64,000 nucleotides of DNA from Bacteroides sp. MSB163. Its GTDB lineage: Bacteria; Bacteroidota; Bacteroidia; Bacteroidales; Bacteroidaceae. This document shows, piece after piece, positions 35,218 through 43,561 of the stretch. The notes beneath the pieces are model-generated. The model made no database searches. It saw only the letters and a program-made list of their open reading frames with translations, and was not told where the DNA came from. Position numbers and translations under genes: made by a program. How positions within the stretch are numbered: position 1 is the stretch's first letter; each line of letters opens with the position of its first letter. Location of the stretch: positions 4,766,001-4,830,000 of the forward strand of contig NZ_CP143867.1 of assembly GCF_036416795.1 (NCBI RefSeq), given 5' to 3'.

Positions 35218-35690
35218 CATTTTCAGAGTACATAGAGAATTTGGCCGAACGCCATGTCGATATCCGGCACAAGGAGAATGACGAGGTACATTTCCTCTCA
35301 TCCGAACGGGAGAAGCACACGGCACTGGACAGCGTGCTTCACTATCCGGCGGTGATTCTGGACCGTGGCTCAGGGTTCGGATATGGCGGTGCTACGGGGG
35401 CATACCTGAAGGATCGTGATTATCTGCTCTTTGTATTGGAACATGTGTCCGATACTTCAGACTACGAACAGATAGAGGCCGCACTTGATAAGTGCGAGCG
35501 CATTCTTGATGAGATGCTGAACCAGGTACTTGAAGACAAAAGGAAGAACCGCCAATGGATCGCCTTTTCACTTGAAGAGGTAGAAGCGGATTATGTGGTG
35601 AATATTGATAGCCAGCTTTATGGGGTGGTCGCGGCAATACACTTGTCGCAACCCTATAAGGCTGTTAACTGTAGGAAGGCATTCAACTGA
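35214..35690 (+). CDS. Phage neck or tail-completion protein
   Basis: A 158-residue protein (MTFSEYIENLAERHVDIRHK) with GSGFGYGGATGAYLKDRDYL and a C-terminal beta segment. Size and position are those of a tail terminator or head-tail joining protein. No signature motif. Confidence 0.5.
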   Translation: MTFSEYIENLAERHVDIRHKENDEVHFLSSEREKHTALDSVLHYPAVILDRGSGFGYGGATGAYLKDRDYLLFVLEHVSDTSDYEQIEAALDKCERILDEMLNQVLEDKRKNRQWIAFSLEEVEADYVVNIDSQLYGVVAAIHLSQPYKAVNCRKAFN

Positions 35691-35691
35691 T

Positions 35692-37107
35692 ATGGCAGAT
35701 ACGATTGAAACACTTAAAGAATTAGCCCGGCAGGTACGGTATGCTACCCAGGAGGGAGAAAATACAGGAGAACGTGTCGGACGTACCTTGGTGGGCATTT
35801 TGAATCTGTTATCACAGTGTTCTTTAGAAGAACTGAATAAAATTTTCCTTCATAAATCCAAGCCTGATGAAACCCCTTTCCTGCTGAAGTTATTAGGGGG
35901 TGCCGAAGTTGGTGAAACCATCGATTCATTAGTTGCCGGGCAAGGGATTCTACTTAAAGATGGCCGTGTACAGGCTGATACATTGGAAGCTCGTTTTGCT
36001 CTCATTGTTCAGGAAGTGATATTCAACCGTTTGTCTGCTATGGAGAGTGATTATTTTTTTTCCGAGTCAGGCACGATTGAGAGCGTCGAACTCCTGGAAG
36101 ACGGTACCTACCGTTTACCACTTCGTAAACGCTGGGATAATGATTTCACAGACTTGGACGAAAATGATGTCGTTTATGGTATAGTGAATAATCTTGCTTC
36201 AGGCACCGGAGATTATTATACTTCATGGCTTCGTGTTCTTCACGTGAATACAGTGGCCAATACTATTATTGCCGTCATGTACCCGGATGCCGAGGTGCCG
36301 GGTGGCAAGAACTATCCGCCGGAACCGCTGATGATTCTTTCTCACCGTGGTAATCCGGTGAATGAAGATCGTCAGGCATACTGGTACTTGTCATCCCGCG
36401 AGAAGTGCATCTGCATGCTCGATGGGGTTACGAAACCTATATTGGAAGAAAACAACTATGCCATTATCATAGGCAAGCTGAAGCAATTATCTCTGTTTGA
36501 CAACCTACCTATAAATTATCGGCATAGCTATATCTATTGTCGGGGTATTGCTATTCAGGACTTGTTACGCTTAGGCTATCAGGGTACACCGGTTCGCTCG
36601 GAGAATAATCGGGGGCCGTGGTCGGCTGAGGATGCAGTGAACGATCCCTACCAGTCCACGCAGGAAGTATTCGATGCAGTCTATCATGTTGGCTGCAAAT
36701 GGATGTGTCTGGTTACCGGAACCATGCAGGAACCTAAATGGAATGCGACCGACTGGGCAATGATTGAGGGTAATTCAGAACTAACCCTTGAGTTCTCTTC
36801 CAATAACGGCTATAACTTCTTTGCCGGTAAAGTCGATGCGGAATTTACCCCTATTCTGTATTGGGGTTACAATGATATATCTGAGGATGTGTTGCCCGGT
36901 GACTGGTCATGGATCCGTGACAGCGGTCAGGTGACGGAAGATAACGCCTGGTCGGTCGCTCATGCCAATAACGGGCGGGTATTACACCTGACGAATGAAG
37001 ACATGCCAAGCAACTGGGGAGCTACGAGAAAAGTGAAATTCACCTGTACGGCATATCTCCGCGACGGTGCTGGAAGTATTGATATTCAAAATTATATAAA
37101 TGTATGA
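35692..37107 (+). CDS. Tail fibre or baseplate protein
   Basis: A 471-residue protein (MADTIETLKELARQVRYATQ). The N-terminal 120 residues look like a virion-attachment part (FLLKLLGGAEVGETIDSLVA, GQGILLKDGRVQADTLEARF), followed by a long beta-rich region with many Trp and Gly residues. It starts one base after the previous gene and overlaps the next by 4 bp. It is likely to be on the tail tip. Receptor unknown. Confidence 0.6.
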   Translation: MADTIETLKELARQVRYATQEGENTGERVGRTLVGILNLLSQCSLEELNKIFLHKSKPDETPFLLKLLGGAEVGETIDSLVAGQGILLKDGRVQADTLEARFALIVQEVIFNRLSAMESDYFFSESGTIESVELLEDGTYRLPLRKRWDNDFTDLDENDVVYGIVNNLASGTGDYYTSWLRVLHVNTVANTIIAVMYPDAEVPGGKNYPPEPLMILSHRGNPVNEDRQAYWYLSSREKCICMLDGVTKPILEENNYAIIIGKLKQLSLFDNLPINYRHSYIYCRGIAIQDLLRLGYQGTPVRSENNRGPWSAEDAVNDPYQSTQEVFDAVYHVGCKWMCLVTGTMQEPKWNATDWAMIEGNSELTLEFSSNNGYNFFAGKVDAEFTPILYWGYNDISEDVLPGDWSWIRDSGQVTEDNAWSVAHANNGRVLHLTNEDMPSNWGATRKVKFTCTAYLRDGAGSIDIQNYINV

Positions 37108-38261
37108 AAGGACTTAAAACCTCGGTTCAACCGCAGCCGATCAGAACCAGTTATACGCCTCTGAAGGCGAGCTTTGGAATTGTAATTGATGGTGGAGGTA
37201 GCAAGACACAGTTCTACTATACCAATGCCAATACGTACATTCCTAACCGTGCCGTAACTCCAATGAAGCTGAGGGCGTTCCTCAATATTGTGGATCCTGA
37301 TAAGATTATCAGTAACGGGGATAAGAGTAGTCAACTGACTGTCACCTGGTATGAAAATAGTGAGAGTAACCAGATAACCTCGGAGAATAGTAATTATATT
37401 CTGAATGCCGACGGTACATTGCTTGTGAAGAAGAATGTAATCCCGACGGCACCGGCGCAGATTCTTTGCCGGGCTACTTTCATTGATACCAGGAATAACA
37501 ATACTCTCGTGTATAATGATACATTCACTCTGAACTCAATCCAGAAGAGTGATGACCAGCTTTCACTGAGTATCAATCAGCCTGCCAAGATAACCTATAA
37601 CCCCCTAAAGGATAACCAGTACATAGATATCACTGCCGCATTGAAAATGGGCAGCGAGACGGTTGCGGATGCCAATGTGGCGTACTGGTGGTATAAGGTT
37701 GTGAATGGTGAAGAGACTTTGATCGACTCTTCCGATCTGAACATCGAGTATGTGGCAGGGCAAGGTACAAAGACATTACGTATCGATGCCGACAATACAT
37801 ATCTGAGCGTCATCCGTTGCCGTGCAGCCTATTATACCGGAACCAAGCCTTCGGCACCTGCGGATGATACCCTGATGGCTGAGACGGCCATTGTTTATAA
37901 GATTCCACCGATCAGGGCATTTGTCTACAGTCCGAACGGCAGCATTATCCGTAAGGGAATGGCTAACATGACTTTTTATGTGAAGATACTGACGAACAAA
38001 GAGGAGTTGACAACGGAACAGATCAATAAATACTTTTTTGTGAAGTGGTTTAAGAAGTCGTCCGCCGCAGGTGCTACAGCCGTGGAGATCGGGCACGGTA
38101 GTTCGATATCGGTTACAGCCGACAGCTTACGCCTGAGTGGTGGCTTGCAAATGTCGGTTTACCCGGAAGTGTATGAGATCGGTCCTTATACGGTGCTTAC
38201 TACCAAGAGTGGTGATCCTATCCGTACAGGTACGAATGAAGTAATAATAGCCAGGGGCTAA
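37104..38261 (+). CDS. Ig-like tail or fibre protein
   Basis: A 385-residue, Ser/Thr/Asn-rich protein with repeated beta-sandwich patterns (FLNIVDPDKIISNGDKSSQL, LSLSINQPAKITYNPLKDNQ). It has no signal peptide, which fits assembly into the particle inside the cell. Ig-like domains on phage tails usually help weak binding to surface glycans. Confidence 0.55.
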   Translation: MKGLKTSVQPQPIRTSYTPLKASFGIVIDGGGSKTQFYYTNANTYIPNRAVTPMKLRAFLNIVDPDKIISNGDKSSQLTVTWYENSESNQITSENSNYILNADGTLLVKKNVIPTAPAQILCRATFIDTRNNNTLVYNDTFTLNSIQKSDDQLSLSINQPAKITYNPLKDNQYIDITAALKMGSETVADANVAYWWYKVVNGEETLIDSSDLNIEYVAGQGTKTLRIDADNTYLSVIRCRAAYYTGTKPSAPADDTLMAETAIVYKIPPIRAFVYSPNGSIIRKGMANMTFYVKILTNKEELTTEQINKYFFVKWFKKSSAAGATAVEIGHGSSISVTADSLRLSGGLQMSVYPEVYEIGPYTVLTTKSGDPIRTGTNEVIIARG

Positions 38262-38277
38262 TTTAAAAATTAAGCAT

Positions 38278-38625
38278 ATGAGAGAAATGAAGTATTTGAA
38301 AGTTTCCGCCGATATCGCTCGGCGTGCGGGTGTGATCGCTGTCCGTCATCGGACTGCTGACGGTGATTTTATCGTTAACGAGAGTGACCTTCGTATGGTG
38401 AGGTTCGAACCTGAGGAATATGTGAGGGGCATTGCCGGGCAGGTTCTGACAGAACAGGAAGCTGCCAGGCTAATTGAAGCAGGTGGAAATCAAATTGGAG
38501 AGGAGGTCTTAAATGAAGAAAGTAATGAATTACCTGCCGGGGATTCTTTGCCGGTTCAGGATAGTGATAAAGAACCTGTGGCGGAAGATAGCCCAATTAA
38601 CGGAGAGGAGGCACAAGATGAGTGA
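38278..38625 (+). CDS. Acidic-tailed phage protein
   Basis: A 115-residue protein. The first 75 residues are compact (SADIARRAGVIAVRHRTADG); the last 40 are very acidic and probably disordered. It overlaps the next gene by 8 bp. It could be a fibre-assembly chaperone, but this is only inference from charge and location. A second ATG at 38287 is possible. Confidence 0.5.
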   Translation: MREMKYLKVSADIARRAGVIAVRHRTADGDFIVNESDLRMVRFEPEEYVRGIAGQVLTEQEAARLIEAGGNQIGEEVLNEESNELPAGDSLPVQDSDKEPVAEDSPINGEEAQDE

Positions 38626-39652
38626 TGTTGCAGGTTCTCTTTACGTCGGGATGATAATAGACGGTGACAGTGCTCAAGGGAATATTCGATCTACTAAGCC
38701 GCTTGTGCAGATGTACCAGAAAGATACGGGTAAATGTGTGCCGGACTGGAGCGTAGCGGCCAACCAGCCTGTCATCTATCCGGTCATGCGCTCAGGCAAT
38801 GAAAACGTGATCAAGCCGATTGTGTCGGGTTCCGAGAAGTGGTATTACAACAACACTTTAGTAACGTTCAACGCTTCTGGACTTTCTACCGCTCCGGCTG
38901 CCGTTGCCAGCAAGTTGCAGACCACTACTTACAATAATGGTTCTGTGAATGTACCGGCATTGAAAATAGTGGGCAATTTGGCCAGTGCCTCCAACATGGA
39001 CGCAGACACCATCCGCATGGACGGAGAGATTGAAGCCTCCGGGCATAATCTTGGCTATACTTCTGAGATACCGCTTGCCATCTCGGAGTTTAGCAACTCC
39101 GCCTATTACGGTTTCCTGTATCCTTCCGATGGCGGTATTATTGATGGTGATACAGCTACCGTTAAAGTGACTCAGGAACTCTACAAGGGTGGCTCATTGG
39201 TGCCTCAGAGCAACTACTCCCTGAAATGGTATAAGATGCCGTCAACCACAGCATGGTCAACGGCCAACAGTGTTTCATTGGTAGCGGACGATGTCGATTC
39301 CAAGTTAAGCGTGAGGGCTGAGTTTATCATCGGTGGTGAGGTGGTTGCTACTGCCATTTGCGAAGTGAGTGATGAGACTGATCCGTTATTCCTGGCAATA
39401 AACTACAGTGGTCCGACGATGCTTACCAGTAGCGGTGCTACCAGTGAGGTTACAGCTACTTACAAAGTAAAGCGGGTAGGAACGGGTGAAGAGGTGAGCG
39501 GGTTTACCTTTACAACAGCTTTCACGAAGGCTGACGGTACGGCCTTTACTCCGGCCAATGCACCTACTACCACCGGTTGTAAGCTTACTTATACTGATGT
39601 GAAGAGTGCGGGAGGGAATATAACCGGTTATGTACAGGGAACTAAATCGTGA
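38618..39652 (+). CDS. Ig-like fibre protein
   Basis: A 344-residue protein starting MSDVAGSLYVGMIIDGDSAQ. It is Thr/Ser/Gly-rich with two or three beta-sandwich-like units (SLKWYKMPSTTAWSTANSVS, SEVTATYKVKRVGTGEEVSG). The ATG at 38618 is preferred because the upstream 35 codons overlap the previous gene in another frame. Similar in style to the protein at 37104. Confidence 0.55.
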   Translation: MSDVAGSLYVGMIIDGDSAQGNIRSTKPLVQMYQKDTGKCVPDWSVAANQPVIYPVMRSGNENVIKPIVSGSEKWYYNNTLVTFNASGLSTAPAAVASKLQTTTYNNGSVNVPALKIVGNLASASNMDADTIRMDGEIEASGHNLGYTSEIPLAISEFSNSAYYGFLYPSDGGIIDGDTATVKVTQELYKGGSLVPQSNYSLKWYKMPSTTAWSTANSVSLVADDVDSKLSVRAEFIIGGEVVATAICEVSDETDPLFLAINYSGPTMLTSSGATSEVTATYKVKRVGTGEEVSGFTFTTAFTKADGTAFTPANAPTTTGCKLTYTDVKSAGGNITGYVQGTKS

Positions 39653-39658
39653 GTTGTC

Positions 39659-40477
39659 ATGGCAAAGAATCAGATAGTTGCATCAGCTTTTAACGTTACA
39701 GCGGCTCCTGAAGATGGTGCAAAAGGGTCTCGGGGCCAGCTGCCTTATCCGGCAGGCGAATACGACCTACATACTTCTTATATATGTACGGATATGGTCG
39801 CTCCGTATGTACTATATAACGGCATCTATTATGTGATGAATCAGATTACCACCTGGGTAGGTCAAGGTGTTCCATCGAACATAAATAATCCTCAAAAGGA
39901 CTATGCAGTGAACGGACAAAAAGCCACTTGGATACCCTTTGAAAGTTACAAGGCTATCTATGTAGAGATATTGATGGCTAACTTCGCAAAATTGGCGAGT
40001 GCTGTCTTTTCAGGAGATTATATATTCTCACAACAAGGTGTTGATGCTGACGGTAATTCGACATCGAATTATGAAAAATTTAATACGGGAACTTTTACTC
40101 CTAATCTGCTTCTGGATTTTGCCACGGGCTTATTCAAAGGGAGTAAAGTAGAGTTGACGGGACAGATTTCTACCGCTTCTGAAGGTAAGCGAATTGTTAT
40201 TGATCCAACTACTAATAGTATTGCGATGTATGATTTCCTTGGAAATCTTGTTGGAAAGATTAGCTTTTCTACTGTAGAAGACTATACTTCTGCTGTAATT
40301 GAACTATATGATATGGCTCCAACAGGTGTTATAGGTAGTAAGACGACAATTATGCCGGGTAGTATATCGTTGGAATCTTTATATTTCGGTGATAAATATT
40401 CGGTTCATATATCTCCTTACATCGGCATTCAATTTCGAAAAAATGATGTTATAACTAAAACATATGGTAATAGTTAA
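39659..40477 (+). CDS. Tail fibre protein upstream of the inversion cassette
   Basis: A 272-residue protein (MAKNQIVASAFNVTAAPEDG) with SRGQLPYPAGEYDLHTSYIC and ILMANFAKLASAVFSGDYIF. The C-terminal half is a beta-rich shaft. It is separated by 101 bp from the variable tip gene and no terminator is seen between, so the two can be co-expressed and may form shaft and tip of one fibre. Confidence 0.6.
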   Translation: MAKNQIVASAFNVTAAPEDGAKGSRGQLPYPAGEYDLHTSYICTDMVAPYVLYNGIYYVMNQITTWVGQGVPSNINNPQKDYAVNGQKATWIPFESYKAIYVEILMANFAKLASAVFSGDYIFSQQGVDADGNSTSNYEKFNTGTFTPNLLLDFATGLFKGSKVELTGQISTASEGKRIVIDPTTNSIAMYDFLGNLVGKISFSTVEDYTSAVIELYDMAPTGVIGSKTTIMPGSISLESLYFGDKYSVHISPYIGIQFRKNDVITKTYGNS

Positions 40478-40556
40478 TTGATGTACGAGAATTTATAATT
40501 ACAAAACGAGATCAAAAAATAAATGTTGAATTTGGGCGTTTTTCGCTATAGTTTAA

Positions 40557-40575
40557 ACGTCCGTTAAAAGTGAAT
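40557..40575 (+). repeat. Left outer inversion site
   Basis: ACGTCCGTTAAAAGTGAAT, identical to the reverse complement of 41698-41716. It ends 3 bp before the ATG of the left tip gene and is the best candidate crossover site for the adjacent invertase. Confidence 0.65.
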
Positions 40576-40578
40576 GGT

Positions 40579-40989
40579 ATGAAATTAAATGAAGCTGCAC
40601 ATGTGAATACTATCGGGAGCGAATTTATAACTCTAATGGATGCTAACGGTAGCCCATTGAAGATCAATAAGGCAGACCTTGCAGAAGCAATTCGGGATAA
40701 TATTCCTGAGGCTAATATTATCAATAAAGGTTTAATGCCTGCCGGATTAATAGGTTTTAAAAATGTAATGACAAGCGTTCTGTTATGTGAAACTACGGCT
40801 TTGGCCATAACTGGATCTATTCTGTTATCTGTATCAGCTACTACGTCGGGAATACCTAATCTCTATTTCATATCAATGGGGCGTGCAGGAGGCAGTACTG
40901 GTAATCCGACTGTAAGGGTTAAGGTGTTATCTGGTGATTATACTATTAAAATTATAGGAAAAATTCTATTATGTGAAGGACGGAAATGA
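40579..40989 (+). CDS. Tail-tip protein copy A (expressed orientation, shortened)
   Basis: A 136-residue protein beginning MKLNEAAHVNTIGSEFITLM. Residues 1-43 resemble copy B only in pattern; residues 44-128 are identical to it. It then ends ILLCEGRK in a frame that leaves the alternative C-terminal tip (40958-41125) one base out of register. One fewer A in the AAAAA run at 40959-40963 would fuse it to that tip and give a protein of about 182 residues, close to copy B's 180. The GTG at 40570 is an alternative start, but the ATG lines up with copy B. Confidence 0.7.
   Translation: MKLNEAAHVNTIGSEFITLMDANGSPLKINKADLAEAIRDNIPEANIINKGLMPAGLIGFKNVMTSVLLCETTALAITGSILLSVSATTSGIPNLYFISMGRAGGSTGNPTVRVKVLSGDYTIKIIGKILLCEGRK
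40708..40963 (+). repeat. Inner 256-bp inverted repeat, left copy
   Basis: Identical, as far as read by eye, to the reverse complement of 41306-41561. It encodes the central region of both tip proteins (ANIINKGLMPAGLIGFKNVM to DYTIKIIGK). Confidence 0.85.
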
Positions 40990-41125
40990 GGTTTCAATAT
41001 ATTTAGTAACAACTGTTGACTATTCAATTACACATATATCTCCTCTATTAGAATCAGGAAATTTTTCCTACCATCTTAAACAAGAATCATTACCGGAAGG
41101 AGCTGTATTAATTGAAACAACATGA
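40958..41125 (+). pseudogene. Alternative C-terminal tip, out of frame
   Basis: A 55-codon open frame without its own start codon, from GAA at 40958 to TGA at 41123-41125. It reads EKFYYVKDGNEVSIYLVTTV and ends SLPEGAVLIETT. It has the length and place expected for the C-terminus of copy A. It is +1 to copy A because of one extra A. It is either a broken tip, a phase-variable tip controlled by the A-run, or an assembly error. Confidence 0.65.
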
Positions 41126-41154
41126 TTATAGGGGCGTTAAGCCCCTATAATCAT
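41122..41154. terminator. Central palindrome, two-way terminator
   Basis: ATGATTATAGGGGC and its perfect mirror with a GTTAA loop, at the centre of the inversion cassette. It contains the stop codons of both facing tip frames, so both end in the same way after any inversion. Confidence 0.75.
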
Positions 41155-41693
41155 ATTAATGTAGCTTCAAAGCCACCTGCAAAATCAGAATTATCGGCAG
41201 TCTCCATTTTTATAGCAATGCCAATTGTATTCATTGAAAGGATATTGAGAACCGGAGTATATTGCGTTCGCTCTGCATATATCTTGCATTTGCCTTCTGC
41301 ATCCGTTTTTCCTATAATTTTAATAGTATAATCACCAGATAACACCTTAACCCTTACAGTCGGATTACCAGTACTGCCTCCTGCACGCCCCATTGATATG
41401 AAATAGAGATTAGGTATTCCCGACGTAGTAGCTGATACAGATAACAGAATAGATCCAGTTATGGCCAAAGCCGTAGTTTCACATAACAGAACGCTTGTCA
41501 TTACATTTTTAAAACCTATTAATCCGGCAGGCATTAAACCTTTATTGATAATATTAGCCTCGTTCATCACGCTACGAACGGCTTCTGCAAGATTATTCTT
41601 GCTGATCCGTACTGGTAACCCATTACTATCTGTCAGTAGCACATATTCACTATTAATGCTATTCACAATAGCAGCTTCGTTTAATTTTCCCAT
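41151..41693 (-). CDS. Tail-tip protein copy B (silent orientation)
   Basis: A 180-residue protein beginning MGKLNEAAIVNSINSEYVLL. Residues 1-45 are paralogous to copy A, the middle part is identical, and the last about 50 residues (from TDAEGKCKIYAERTQYTPVL) are unique. It is intact. In the present orientation it points away from the fibre gene and has no visible promoter, so it is probably not made until the cassette inverts. Confidence 0.75.
   Translation of the reverse strand: MGKLNEAAIVNSINSEYVLLTDSNGLPVRISKNNLAEAVRSVMNEANIINKGLMPAGLIGFKNVMTSVLLCETTALAITGSILLSVSATTSGIPNLYFISMGRAGGSTGNPTVRVKVLSGDYTIKIIGKTDAEGKCKIYAERTQYTPVLNILSMNTIGIAIKMETADNSDFAGGFEATLI
41306..41561 (-). repeat. Inner 256-bp inverted repeat, right copy
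   Basis: Reverse complement of 40708-40963. Recombination between the two copies would swap only the C-terminal tips. Confidence 0.85.
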
Positions 41694-41697
41694 ACCT

Positions 41698-41716
41698 ATT
41701 CACTTTTAACGGACGT
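41698..41716 (-). repeat. Right outer inversion site
   Basis: Reverse complement of 40557-40575. It ends 4 bp before the ATG of copy B (one base more than on the left) and lies 54 bp from the invertase ATG. Confidence 0.65.
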
Positions 41717-41769
41717 CTGATTCGTTGTTTGTCCAAGATGGATTAGTTTGCTATCTTCACAGGCAAAAA

Positions 41770-42381
41770 ATGATTTACGCATACATCCGCATTTCAACTG
41801 ATAAACAGATAAAAGAAAATCAGAAGTTTGAGATTGAGAATTTTGCAAAAGAGAAAGGCCTAACAATAGACTCCTGGGTATCAGAGCAAGTTACTGGAAC
41901 CAAGGCTGCGAAAGAACGTCGTCTTGGGCCACTTCTTAAGAAAATGAAGAAAGGTGATACCTTGGTAATCTCTGAGATCAGCCGTTTGGGTCGTAACCTT
42001 ATGAGTATAATGTCTATGCTCAATCTCTGCATGACTAAAGAGACTTACGTTCTTACGGTTAAAGAAAGATACGAGCTTGGCAACAATATCAATAGCCAGG
42101 TACTTGCGTTTGCCTTTGGTTTGTCCGCTCAGATCGAGCGTGACCTAATCAGTCAACGAACCAAAGAGGCACTTGCTTGGCGCAAGGCTTCCGGGAAAAA
42201 GTTGGGCCGGCAAGCTGGTGAAAAGAATACGCATTACAAGCTTGACAAGAAAGCAGAACTTATTAGCCGGATGCTATCTGAGGGCAAATCGAAGGCTGCT
42301 GTTTGCCGGAAGTTGAAATGTCACTTGGTAACATTGAATAATCATCTTGAAAGGATTAAGTACAAACAGTGTCCTATATAA
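41770..42381 (+). CDS. Serine-family DNA invertase
   Basis: A 203-residue resolvase/invertase. The catalytic serine is Ser9 in YIRISTDKQ. The conserved ISRLGRNLMSIMSML and GLSAQIERDLISQRTKEAL (helix E) segments follow, and the C-terminus has a helix-turn-helix (ELISRMLSEGKSKAAVCRKL). Length and layout match Gin/Hin/Cin and the Bacteroides invertase Mpi. It lies beside a pair of 19-bp inverted sites, so it most likely flips the tail-tip cassette. No Fis-type enhancer could be recognised by eye. The ATG at 41770 puts Ser9 where the family has it. Confidence 0.88.
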   Translation: MIYAYIRISTDKQIKENQKFEIENFAKEKGLTIDSWVSEQVTGTKAAKERRLGPLLKKMKKGDTLVISEISRLGRNLMSIMSMLNLCMTKETYVLTVKERYELGNNINSQVLAFAFGLSAQIERDLISQRTKEALAWRKASGKKLGRQAGEKNTHYKLDKKAELISRMLSEGKSKAAVCRKLKCHLVTLNNHLERIKYKQCPI

Positions 42382-42429
42382 TAAATGGGCTACATGCTAC
42401 TTTTGCCTATATTTCATTCATTTATACAT

Positions 42430-42954
42430 ATGGCAAAAGCAGAAGTTTTATTCAAGATCATCCGCAAATGGGAAGGCGGATGGAGTGATCACAAAAATGA
42501 CAAAGGTGGTAAAACCAACATGGGTATTACTTTGTCTACATGGAAATCATGCGGTTATGACAAAGACGGCGATGGCGATATCGATGCGGATGATCTACGA
42601 TTGATTACTCCGGAAGATGTATTCAATATCTTCAAAAAGTATTATTGGGATCGTTATCAGGCTGATTTTATACATAACCAGTCCATTGCCAACATTTGTG
42701 TGGACTGGGTATGGGCTTCCGGACGTCCTGGAATCACAAAGGTACAGCAACTCCTGCAAATTAAGGTGGACGGCATTGTAGGACCTCAGACGGTTGCCAG
42801 TATTAATCTGGCCAACCAGCGCCAGTTGTTTGAAGCTGTCAAGGCAGACCGGATCCGGTTTGTTGAAGAAATCTGTAAAAAGGATCCGTCGCAGCTTGTG
42901 TTCCGGAAAGGATGGTTGAACCGGATCAATGATTTCAAGTTCTCCATTCGCTAA
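42430..42954 (+). CDS. GH108-type N-acetylmuramidase (endolysin)
   Basis: A 174-residue lysozyme of the GH108 (ZliS-like) family. The catalytic Glu is in KWEGGWSDHKNDKGG near residue 15, followed by TNMGITLSTWKSCG and, at the C-terminus, the peptidoglycan-binding-like VQQLLQIKVDGIVGPQTV. A DKDGDGDIDADD insert near residues 43-54 looks like a calcium-binding EF-hand loop. A start 15 codons upstream (42385) would add a hydrophobic segment and could make a signal-arrest form. It would cut the cell wall once the holin opens the membrane. Confidence 0.82.
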   Translation: MAKAEVLFKIIRKWEGGWSDHKNDKGGKTNMGITLSTWKSCGYDKDGDGDIDADDLRLITPEDVFNIFKKYYWDRYQADFIHNQSIANICVDWVWASGRPGITKVQQLLQIKVDGIVGPQTVASINLANQRQLFEAVKADRIRFVEEICKKDPSQLVFRKGWLNRINDFKFSIR

Positions 42955-42981
42955 TTTCTTGTCCTTTTTCTCATTCTTTTC

Positions 42982-43018
42982 AGCCTTTAGTTTTGTGCCT
43001 GAAACTAAAGGCTTTTTT
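42982..43018 (+). terminator. Terminator after the lysozyme
   Basis: AGCCTTTAGTTT and AAACTAAAGGCT arms with an 8-base loop and six T. The T-run directly touches the ATG of the next gene. Confidence 0.8.
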
Positions 43019-43561
43019 ATGGCTATCATAGAAGAAAACAGGTTAATGAGTCCCGCTGAATATAATAAGGGGGTGGAAAGTTGGACTCATAAAGTTCGGG
43101 GAATATCTATAAATATCCTACAACGTACTCATGCTTCAGGCAAACTTCGTAGTGGACTACAAGCACGTTTGCTAAATGATCGTGAAGGTGGACCGGCTTA
43201 TGTAGGGCTTGGCTTTCGCTTTGAACGTTATGGAGCATATCGAGAATACGGTGCCGGACGTGGATACATTGTTAAAGATGGTATCATTATGAAAGGTCAT
43301 TCGGCATGGAGTGACAAAAAGAAGCGTCAGGAGCTTCGCTCATTGCGTGTTTCGGAATACCGCATCAGGCGTATGCGCACAATTGACGAACACTATGCGG
43401 TTATCCGCCGTACTCCATTACCTTGGTTGGATCCGCCCATTGTAGAAAATATAGAATCATTGGCCGACCTCTCCGGAGAATATTACGGAGACCAGGCACT
43501 CAAAAAAGTACTTCAGAAGTTTGATAAAATAACAATCGAGAAACGTTATGGCAAAAAATAA
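43019..43561 (+). CDS. Phage neck or tail-completion-like protein
   Basis: A 180-residue basic protein (MAIIEENRLMSPAEYNKGVE) with FRFERYGAYREYGAGRGYIV and PLPWLDPPIVENIE, a pattern seen in tail-completion (HK97 gp10-like) proteins. The ATG at 43019 directly follows the terminator's T-run; an ATG at 43046 (MSPAEYN) is an alternative. It overlaps the tape measure by 14 bp. Confidence 0.5.
   Translation: MAIIEENRLMSPAEYNKGVESWTHKVRGISINILQRTHASGKLRSGLQARLLNDREGGPAYVGLGFRFERYGAYREYGAGRGYIVKDGIIMKGHSAWSDKKKRQELRSLRVSEYRIRRMRTIDEHYAVIRRTPLPWLDPPIVENIESLADLSGEYYGDQALKKVLQKFDKITIEKRYGKK

Larger units (their letters stand above)
40557..41716. other. Invertible tail-tip cassette
   Basis: Two head-to-head copies of a tail-tip gene face each other inside outer 19-bp inverted sites (40557-40575 and 41698-41716). 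From outside to centre each arm has: outer site, divergent N-terminal coding part, perfect 256-bp repeat, divergent C-terminal coding part, shared 14-bp palindrome arm. A serine invertase gene starts 54 bp to the right. Inversion would place the other copy behind the fibre gene, as in the Mu Gin and P1 Cin systems. Confidence 0.85.

Noticed and set aside
39659..42381. Diversity-generating retroelement at the tail fibre
   Set aside because: Repeats are inverted and perfect, no reverse transcriptase is present and there is no adenine-specific variation. A serine invertase explains the locus better.
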